Assembly: GCA_964057225.1 (NCBI GenBank)
Contig: OZ059897.1
Location: 8,060,001 to 8,124,000, forward strand
Source of the DNA: Auanema rhodensis
Taxonomy: Eukaryota > Nematoda > Chromadorea > Rhabditida > Rhabditidae
Reading direction: 5' to 3'
Length of the DNA: 64,000 nucleotides
Both the position numbers and the translations under genes were made by a program. Below are positions 55,209 through 64,000 of this stretch, piece by piece. Position 1 is the stretch's first letter. Each line of letters starts with the position of its first letter. Below the pieces are notes generated by a model. It ran no database searches, had not been told where the DNA came from, and saw only the letters and a program-made list of their open reading frames with translations.

Positions 55209-55769
55209 TGAAATATTTTTAGGAAAGAGGGGTAAAGATAAGATGAGAACAGACAAAAACTTCGTTTTGGACTCTTCTATTAAGAATGACTTTGCTTAGA
55301 CTCACAACAACTCTTATATGGAGCAGCACAGAGGGTGTAGATGATTCAGTGATAGTAAGGAAGATGGAATTCCCTCTAGGTGGGAGCGTATGAACAGAAC
55401 AATAGGACGACGTTGCTGTGATTCAGAAGACACTTCAGATATGACGATGAACCGTTTGTCTGTATACTCTGCTTCAGAAACTGTACAAGTTATGAAATTG
55501 CTAGAACATAGAAGGAAAAAGAGTGTGAAAGAGAGAGAGAGAGAGAGAGTGAGTGAGACAGAATCGCTTTTTTCCATTATTGAAACTATCAGTACATCTA
55601 ACTTGAACATCGTTTTCAACTCATATACTTAGGTTAGCATAGTGAAATGAGGTTAACATGTCTAGGTTATAACTTGAAGAAACAGAATAAAACGAATAGT
55701 TTATTAGGTAATTATGCAAATAATTATTAGAAATATTAAACTAGATATACACATATTCAAGTTTTGGTG
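55209..55769. other. Intergenic spacer
   Basis: Upstream region of the Cys/Pro-rich gene. Contains a short GA run near 55530; frames on both strands are not supported as genes. Confidence 0.5.
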
Positions 55770-57437
55770 TCAGTTTCTTGATTTTCTTCCTTTAGTCAGC
55801 AATTTTTTATATGCCCACACTCGACGATTAAATTCGTTAAGATCCTTCGAACGAGGTACAACACAAGGTCCTCGTCGAGCATCAGCCTCTCCAACCATTC
55901 CTGGACAATACATGCTATTGAGCTTGATTACATCCCATCTGCAAATTAATGTTTAAGAACATTCTGATTTTGAAAAAGTTGTTGTGAATCAACTATTTTC
56001 TAGAATATCACAAGTGATAAATGAAAGAAGGACTAACCTTGTCAATAAGCCAACACGTTGACCGGCCCCGATATCGACATCATTTCGGCCAGGACAGTAT
56101 TGAGTCAAGCGATATCTGAAAGAAATACAATTGTCTGACAAATGACATAAACATCTATTTTATCTCTTCTCTCTTTATATTATATTCGTTCAAATTTCTT
56201 TTTTTTTGTTTAAAAAAACAGAAAATTTTGTATTTTCTGATATAGAATAACAGTAACGAATCCGTTATACGATGTCAAAATGTTGAGCATTATCATCTAT
56301 TGTTATAACCATCTATCAATATGTTTTTGTACTATATTCATTCTTTTTTCTTCCAGTTTTACTTCAGAAATGTTTTTTTTTGTGAAGAAAGAAGAAGAAG
56401 AAGAATACTTTTCGCGAGCCCATATAGGGATTGTTATACTTTCTGGATCAAAAGGCCATTGTAATTGCAGTGGATGGAATGATGCATCACGTGGAGATGT
56501 CGATGGACTGAATTCAAATGTTTAGTCAAAAATTCTTATAAGTTATAATAGAAAGATTCAAACGTACTATAGTGGACTAATGAAAGATTCAGCATCTGGA
56601 CGATAAATTTCTCGTTTAAGACCTGAAATACATTATGATGAGATTATTAGAAATTATTGAAAGTTAACCCATGAAACGGACAAGCTGATCCATTACAGCT
56701 CCTCGGGTGTTATTATGATTCTCTTGATTGAAAGCATTTGATGAGATATACAGTATAGTACGATCAACTATGCCTTCTAATGAATTATCAGAATAAGCTG
56801 AAAGTATGCTGTAAAGTATTATTTTGAAATTTAAAATATGCAACCGATCTTTCTTGGTTCACCATATACAAAAGTATTTTCACGGGAAAAAAGTCACGTG
56901 AAGCTTTTGCACGTGTAGCATCTCTACTAAGTACTTACCAGCATATCGACCACTTTTTCTGATTAAAACATAAGGATGTTTGGAATCCCATCTGTCAGCA
57001 TGATACCAAGGTTTGTAATCCTAATAGTTTTTTTGGTTAAAAGTTTTAAAACAAATAAAAAATTAACTTACTTCTTCCTGGAACTTAATACATGTTCTTC
57101 TTCCAATTTGATAAAATGCTTCTCTAAGTACTCCCTTCTCATAATCTGATAATGATGGCCAGAAATATACTTTCTGGACAGCTTTTCTTGAATAATAAAA
57201 CAAGTTAATTCAAGTTTTATAAGTTTAAAACCTCAATATCATACTATCGTTTTCTTCAAAATCATTAATATTATTGGAAATGACATTTTTAGCAGCAAAA
57301 ACCTAAATGAAAGTAGCAGATCAACATCAAAGTCGGAATATTCAACATACCTTTGCTTTACATTTCTTCTTCTTCTTAGCCTCAATATTTGAAATAAAAA
57401 TGACAAAAAATAGGAAAAGAATCAGATAACACTTCAT
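55770..57437 (-). CDS. Catalytically dead astacin (M12A) homologue
   Basis: About nine exons. Signal peptide MKCYLILFLFFVIFISNIEA followed by a lysine run, then an astacin fold: VYFWPSLSDYEKGVLREAFY, RRTCIKF, ILYISSNAF and, where active astacins have H-E-x2-H-x2-G-x2-H-E-H-x-R-x-D, the stretch VMDQLVRFMGLKREIYRPDA. All three zinc histidines and the catalytic Glu are replaced (by Asp, Arg, Arg and Gln), while the conserved Gly and the ERPDx-like end remain. No SxMHY Met-turn is visible. The family's closing GQRVGL...D-x2-K-x-N-x-MY-C pattern is kept (GAGQRVGLLTRWDVIKLNSM). No frameshift or stop, so a pseudoenzyme rather than a pseudogene is likely. No EGF or CUB domain after it. Confidence 0.8.
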
Positions 57438-57917
57438 GAGCTGAATGATATTGTGAAGATTTTGTTAGAAAAATGCAAACGAATTGTAGAAATGGTTGAG
57501 AATGTTGTCGTTTTATTTAGGACAGTCAGCAGGGGATTTGCTTTCGAAAAAAGACTTTTCTTCAACATCATGTTCTATTTCAACATGTTTCTCGACATGG
57601 AAAAACCGATAAAAGTTATCCAATTAAGGAAAAAAGATTTCTATTTAGCTTTTTCATTTTCATTATCCGTTTTCGTTTTTTCTTTTCTAAAACAATATAT
57701 GTGAATGAAACTTGCTTGAATAAACAGGTGGTATATGAGTAGCAGAGCTGCTCCAAATCACAAGTTAGCGGACGTGGACAGTTTCAGATTCTCGGAAGCG
57801 AATAATTTAATGGAAATCACCAAAATTAGCAGATGTTTAGACTACGTATACTCAAAAAAGTGAAGAAAAAGAATTTTATTAAAAATAAAAATAAATCCAA
57901 CAATATTATTCATTTGA
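57438..57917. other. Intergenic spacer
   Basis: 3' UTR of the tetraspanin and promoter of the astacin-like gene, both on the minus strand. No gene seen. Confidence 0.5.
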
Positions 57918-60065
57918 TCATTTTCGTCTTCTCGATGGAAATGTTCCTGTCTTTGATTGAGTTGATATTTTTTTCTTTGAATTATATGTTCCAGTTTTGC
58001 TTGTTGGTTTAGAGGACGATGCTTTTCTTGATGTTTTCGGAGTTGGCTCGATCTTGCCCGTGGCCATAGATCGGGATCGAATCCTTCCTGTGCTCATGCC
58101 CGTTGTCTTTGGTAACGTAGCTAGATAAGAATAAGACTGTTTGCCATTTGCATTTAGTGGAGCACCAGTTACAGGAGCCTAACACATTTCTTTTTTTTAT
58201 AAATTTGAAGTTCACACATCAGCATACCGTATTCAGAATAGTTTGTAGCATAGCAATAGTCTGATCTGTCTTGTTTAAGAAAAGTTTGATAAGTCCCATC
58301 TTAAGAATACACATTATGTGTACAACAACTAAATTAATTTATGTTAATCTATGCAAATCAACAAAAATATTTTACGTGATGCTCCAAGAAACATTGAAAC
58401 CATGAACATGTTGTTTCCCATCAGTGTAACAAGCTGATTAGCACAATCGACATTATGGATAGACGTCATGATATCATTCATCATTGGGACTACATTTTCA
58501 GTTTTCTGAATGAAAATTTGAATGAAAAACAAGAGAAAAACGATCAACTTGCCGCTATTCCTATACTAGATTGTGAATATGAATGAGCACAGTGTTCAAT
58601 ATCATAGTTGCAGCATGATGCTGGTACGCCATTTAAAGCGAACAGCTTGATAATGTTTGATCCTGGTATCTCATCTCCGCGATAAAAGTAATAATTACTA
58701 AAGTTGTGATTATAATACCAAGCATTAAGAGGATCTGCTAAATTACTCAGAATACCTAAAATAAAAGGTTTAAAGTTTCATAATCATGATGTTGTTCCTA
58801 ACGCTTTTCATCGGTAAGTACAATATGTCTAGCTTCAACTCCACAGCATTCGAATGTTGTTTGAACACGATTTATAATCTATATATTAATATAATTAATA
58901 TAGTTTAGAATGATAATGAAAGTTTACTCTTAGTGCCTCTTCAGAATAGCCTGCAGCATGAATATAATGAAGAAGAATAGGACGAAATGGTTCAGGTTTT
59001 AGATAGAACCGATTTAGAAGAAATGCAGATGCTTAAATATATTATTAATTTATTTTATAATTATAACAAATTAATAATAATATTTGAAATTAACAAAATA
59101 AATAATTCAAACCTAATATTCCAAGCATTACAACAACTATTATTTGTAATGTCATATTGAAAGAAACAACTCTTTTAGATTGTGCAGAATTTCTTGAACC
59201 TCTATAGTAAATTAATTATTTGAATAAAAAAATAAAAATAATATTACATCAGAGTTACAATGGAATATAATGAATGAAGTGTTATCATTATGGATATAAG
59301 AAATACCAATATCGGAGTTGATATGAGAAACAGATGACTTGTACCAATTATTATTCTAAATTCTATTAATTATATTGAATATACTATTAGAAAACTAACT
59401 CAAATTCAAAAAAACGTTCGTTTAAGAACAAAAAAAATGCAATTGCAGCCATTTCACCCATAATAGAAAGAACTAGAAAAATCTAAAAGCAGTATGGAAG
59501 CAGTTGATAGATGTTGTATGTATTACTTGAACACTATAATATAGTATAGATGGATTCTCTTTTGGAACTTTAACTCCCATCTTAAAGCATAATATTATAA
59601 ATAACAATTTTATAATAGTTATATAGCTTAGTTGTAACAACTTACACTTATCAATGTGGTTTTCTGTTCTTGTGATAGAGTTCTTGATCCAATAGTTGAT
59701 TTATCAGCATCATCTTTAATATTTTAAAAATTAATAAAATTACAAATAAATTTATGTTTTGAAAAATAAACAAAAAACCACAGAAACAAACATTTTGAAT
59801 CAACTGTATCATGTCGTGATCGCTTTGGAATAGGAGCAGCAACTGAACTCATACAACTTTCTGTAAAGTAAAGGACATGCTGTGAGAGAATTTTGTTTTT
59901 ATTTATGAATGTTATAACATTTAATTATAATAAACCTTACCATACCTGCATTTAAATCTAAAAAATAATAATTTTAGTTAATATATTATTTTAATTCTTA
60001 TTTTTACTTATTTTTCCTGTATGAACAGCTTTACTTGTAACCATAGATTTCGGTTTTCTCGCCAT
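57918..60065 (-). CDS. Tetraspanin with long basic C-terminal tail
   Basis: About thirteen exons. Four hydrophobic segments: IFLVLSIMGEMAAIAFFLFL, LFLISTPILVFLISIMITLH, MTLQIIVVVMLGILASAFLL and LVTLMGNNMFMVSMFLGASL. Between the third and fourth lies the large extracellular loop with the diagnostic FECCGVEARH, then PASCCNYDIEHC and DCANQ, giving the tetraspanin cysteine set. Tetraspanins organise membrane microdomains. Unusual points: an 80-residue cytosolic N-terminus spread over tiny exons (one of 12 nt at 59946-59957), a GC-AG intron (58506-58552) and a tail of about 100 residues rich in Ser, Thr and Lys (ending GTFPSRRRK). Orthologue not identified. Confidence 0.85.
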
Positions 60066-61010
60066 ACCACCCAACCATATAAACTTAAAATTAAAATAAT
60101 GTTGGTTAACGTGAAATCCACGTAAATACAAACTTTAGTTTTATGCTAATTTATGAATGATTTTTCGTGTATTTAGATTTTTATTATTATAATTTAAAAT
60201 GTTTGTAAACTAAACAAGTAAACAAGTAAACAAATAAACAATTTTGTTTATTTAAATCTTCTTTATGATTTTGATGTTTACATGTTTCCGAATGAAGTTT
60301 CATTCTAATTCTCTAGCAATAGTTGATTATAATATCAAATAGCTAACTAATGGTCCATCTTCTCTCCTTCTATGTTATTCCTTTGTTTTCATGCGGATTG
60401 ACCCAAAAAAAATGGCCGAAACACGACAAGGTTTATCAGAAAAATGGAAAGAAAAGGATGATTTTGATTAGATTGAAAACTTACTTCGTTTAGTCTGGTT
60501 GGCTTCATCATCATCATCATCATCATCATCGTCAACGCTATGATCTTTTTGATTTAATCAAAAGGCTGCTAAGTGATCAACAATTACAATTCCGGATAAA
60601 TGATTCTTCAAAGTTCAAGCTTTTCTTCTAATGTTAATATCTTAATGATATAATATTTTTATTTATATTATTTATATTTATAATATTAATTGATTTTATT
60701 CTAATTGTTATAATTAACTAGTTTCCATTTATTTTTCCTTGTTCTTTAATTATATGGGGGGTTTGTGACGATTTTGAGGAAATCCGACATCAACATTAGA
60801 TTTGACCTTGTTTCTTATCCAGAGCTAGTTACAAGCATTCGTTATCCATATAATTTACAACAAAACAACTATTTTATCTTAATTCCTCCTCACTTTTAAT
60901 TATTTTTCACATATTATCCGAGGATTTTTTTTAGAAGTGTTACCCTTCTCTCTTATCACCTAATTCAACCTTGACACTCTTCAGCGCGCATGTACTTGGA
61001 ATCAGGAGGA

Positions 61011-61011
<1 letters not shown>

Positions 61012-61048
<37 letters not shown>

Positions 61049-61064
61049 TCTCTCTCTCTCTCTT
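61012..61064. repeat. (CT)n microsatellite
   Basis: About 25 CT units with one interruption. Confidence 0.95.
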
Positions 61065-63045
61065 TCTTTTTGTCAATTTCTCGTTCAAATCACACTATTC
61101 GGAAATCAAATCTTAAATCCCACATTATCAAAGAGATGGATTCTGATTAGGCTCTACATCTATCAAGTACGATAGAAACTTTTCATGAAATATCACAATC
61201 ACTTTTTCTCTTTATATCATCCTCTTTCGCATTTTCTTCCGAACTTCATGTTTCTATCTTTCGTTTTCCCGTTTTTTTCAGTTTATGATGAATTCTGACC
61301 TCACACTCACTCTCCATCTTCTTCTCCTTTTTCGAATCCTTGTATTCTAAGTATTATATCCTTCTTCTCTCCACAAAATGAGATGAAAAATGTCAAAAAG
61401 TTGAGTTGTTGGGTTGATTTTTCGTTCACAAAAACATAATTAATAGCCTATGGTCATCAAATATAATTTTTGTTCTTTGCGAACAATTATCATTTCACTG
61501 TCAACAATACTTTCACTTACGCAAATTATCCCATGAAGGCAATGACAACGATGAAATCGGCTACTACACACAAGATAATTTTCATTTCTTTCAATGTTTC
61601 TCTCTGTTTGTATGAGGAAGGGGGGGGGGTTAGGTTGAAAGTTAAGTTTCAAAAATTGATTTACAAAATCCATTTATTGTATATAACCTTTATTGAACAA
61701 TGTTCCGTAGACGATAATAGTCTTCAAAGTTGCAATTTGAGGGAAGATTTCCACATGAATTAGGACCATTTATGGCTACTTTCGTCGCTAATCTTATATA
61801 CCCTTGTAACAATTTCTTTATTGGTTCATGTAGTTACATGATCTCATCTCCGACTGTCCGTCTACTAGGAAACTGCAATTTGCCTCACGATAAGCTCTTT
61901 AATTCCTGTCTTCACCTTCATGCTTTCACTTTTTCCCTTGCTCCCCTTTCTCTTATGTCCTTTCCCTATCTGTATCTCATTCATAGATTTCTGTTCAAAA
62001 TTCTTGAAATCTCTATTATTCATATTTCTATATAGTTTATACAAACACTCTCTTTGATCTTACTCTCTTCTCACCTTCACGTCTACATTCATAACGTGCT
62101 GTTCGATCTAATGTCTTCCCGGTTGCCGTGTGTTCGTTGTCCGTCAATTCCAGATTCCTGGAATCTTTTCTAGTGCTGGATTTTCGATTTTTCCGAACAA
62201 AGATATGATTCATCAAATAGATGAACACAAGTCAGTTTTTGAAAATTTTTATTTTGAAACTCCTGTCCTGAAGGCAAGAATCGGAAACAAGAAAATGTTA
62301 AATGATTGGGATGAAGACAGATTAGCCATCAAAACGAGACGATGAACTGATGAAAAAAAACTTTTTTTTCCGAGAATTATTCACGACTCTACTCATCGTA
62401 TCTTGCTAAATTCACAAAGATAATTTTTAAAAAAAGGATTATTCTTGTGGGTGAGTTCAGAATATTTGGAGAAATCTCTATCTTTCATCAGATCATAATG
62501 ATGTTCACTTGTCTTCTCTCTGCTTTTTTCATCAAACTTATGAAATCCATTCCTATCGTCATGCTGAAGAAAGCGTAGAAAAGTGAAATATGCTGATTAT
62601 TATCTATAAATCTTCGAAAATCATTCAATTTTCTCATAAAAGCCATTATCAACAAGGATGATGTTGAATGAAGATGACATTGTTTATGGTTCGTGAAAGA
62701 AGAGAAAAATGCCGACTGTTTGATAGAATGCGTGAGGTTTGATGAAAGCATGAGTGATCAGCGAGTCAGAAGAGGAACGTCTAAACGCCAGCTGACAAGA
62801 GGTTTAAGGAAAAAATGCGAATTCCATGGTGGTATAGTCAAGAGAGAATCATATGTATGTAGGACGTCAAATGGTATTCCCGAAGAGAACGACCGTGAGG
62901 AATATGAAGAAACGTAGCTAAATAGCTAGCAAAATACAGAGAGAAGAAGAGAAATAAGAAGAGGCAGATAGCAAACGAGGTAAATGATGAAGTGAGAAAT
63001 AGAATGAGAAGAAATTGAAAAGAAAGATATGTATATGGAGACAAT

Positions 63046-63079
<34 letters not shown>
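63046..63079. repeat. (GA)n microsatellite
   Basis: GA units with one AAA interruption, followed by a short GC-richer patch to about 63120. Confidence 0.9.
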
Positions 63080-64000
63080 TCGGAAGAGGCCGAGATCAGC
63101 CGGGACCGAACCTTCTCTTTCCCCCCTGTCTTCATCTCAGCATTTAATAACCATTTCTCACCACCCATATTGACTATTAATTTATTTCATTCAAGAGATC
63201 TATACAGTTTTCTTATTTTAATTTTCCAGATTTTTTACCTGTTAATCGCTTATATACATCTAATCCATCTATTTCTCCATTTCAAACTGTAGTTACATGT
63301 ATACAGTTTACTAGAAATCATACATTCATAGATACATAATGTGTTTATAGATATACATGTATGCATGTATGTATGTATGTTCATTCTATTTTCAAACTTT
63401 CTCTTTCAATTTTAATAGAACAAATATTTATAAGCTTATGCTGTAACTATGCAGCTTCAGCATTTTCATTTTTAACTATTCATAATTCTATTTTACTGAA
63501 ATATTTCTTCTTTTTTTCGTAAAAAATAAAATAAAAATGAATATACATACATGGAATTCAAGTGGAAAATTGAAATGTTGTTGAGTTATTATGTTGTTAG
63601 ACGTTCATTCTTAACCATTTTACTCAATTGTGGTCAGTCTCGTATATCTACTTATTGACAATGACCAAACGATTTTCATTTTCCTCAGGTTGAATCCTCT
63701 TTCGGTACTTCCTGTAACCATCATCTCATTTCTATCGTCGTTTGACGGGACTAATCCAGTTTGGCATTAAGAAGACCAGAACTAACGTTCGCTTTTAACA
63801 ATGGCCAAATGAACACTGAATGAACGACGACTAATTTTCGAAATTCATAATCATATTTGAAAATGTATCTCTCATCTTCAAGTATAAACATGTTGTATAA
63901 CATGCCTGAAAATGAGATTATTACGATATCAAACATATATAATTATATCTTTTTTTATATAATTTCTTATATTTTATACAACCGCATTTCAATTATTTAA

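Larger units (their letters stand above)
60066..64000. other. Gene-free region
   Basis: 3.9 kb in which I find no supported gene on either strand. It holds CT and GA microsatellites, a CAT repeat (60505-60530), a TATG repeat (63356-63380), a G10 run (61620-61629) and long pyrimidine-rich stretches. It may be promoter of the tetraspanin plus intron or 5' region of a gene beyond the edge. Confidence 0.5.

Noticed and set aside
62037-62345. Two opposing frames of 63 and 71 residues
   Set aside because: No splice continuation, signal or homology; chance frames in the gene-free region.
63079-63091. AGATCGGAAGAGG resembles the start of an Illumina adapter
   Set aside because: It differs at the last base from AGATCGGAAGAGC, continues into unrelated sequence and sits after a natural GA repeat; coincidence is likelier than contamination.

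Overview
The window is nuclear DNA from a nematode. It is AT-rich, and the genes are split by very many introns, most of them about 45-55 nt, with TTTCAG-type acceptors. It carries families largely confined to nematodes: an Sre-type chemoreceptor, ShKT domains, and Thr-rich or Gly/Tyr-rich secreted proteins. The species cannot be fixed from sequence alone; a chromadorean (rhabditid-type) nematode fits best.

Region 1 (0.3-10.3 kb, +): unc-104, the kinesin-3 motor that carries synaptic vesicle precursors, with about 36 exons. It has an 18-nt candidate microexon in the motor loop region and a frame-preserving 47-codon cassette whose start repeats the start of the next exon. Region 2 (10.7-12.6 kb, -): an F-box-like/leucine-rich protein. 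Region 3 (13.2-22.6 kb, +): three closely spaced genes in one direction, far-11 (STRIP), mmaa-1 (B12 GTPase) and a DNA ligase III that ends in a PBZ-type zinc finger; they look like a trans-spliced operon. Region 4 (22.8-29.7 kb, -): an Sre-like chemoreceptor, a secreted carboxylesterase with a Ser/Thr stalk and hydrophobic C-terminus, and mitoribosomal mrps-24. Region 5 (31.7-37.5 kb, +): a Cys-loop chloride-channel-like receptor subunit.

Region 6 (38-60 kb) is rich in small secreted or membrane proteins, most of them unrecognised. It holds a gene built of tiny symmetric exons, a Thr-rich double-ShKT protein, a Thr-rich mucin-like protein, two paralogous ~55-residue single-pass membrane proteins, a Gly/Tyr-rich secreted protein hosting a tRNA-Lys(TTT) in an intron, a secreted zinc metalloprotease, a Cys/Pro-rich anchored protein, an astacin homologue that has lost its whole zinc site, and a tetraspanin. 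Region 7 (60-64 kb) shows no gene, only simple repeats.

The most unusual items are the dead astacin, the small membrane-protein pair, the micro-exon gene and the ligase-PBZ architecture. I see no CRISPR array, intact transposon or viral element. Gene models were spliced by hand from reading frame and splice-site consensus, so individual exon edges may be off.
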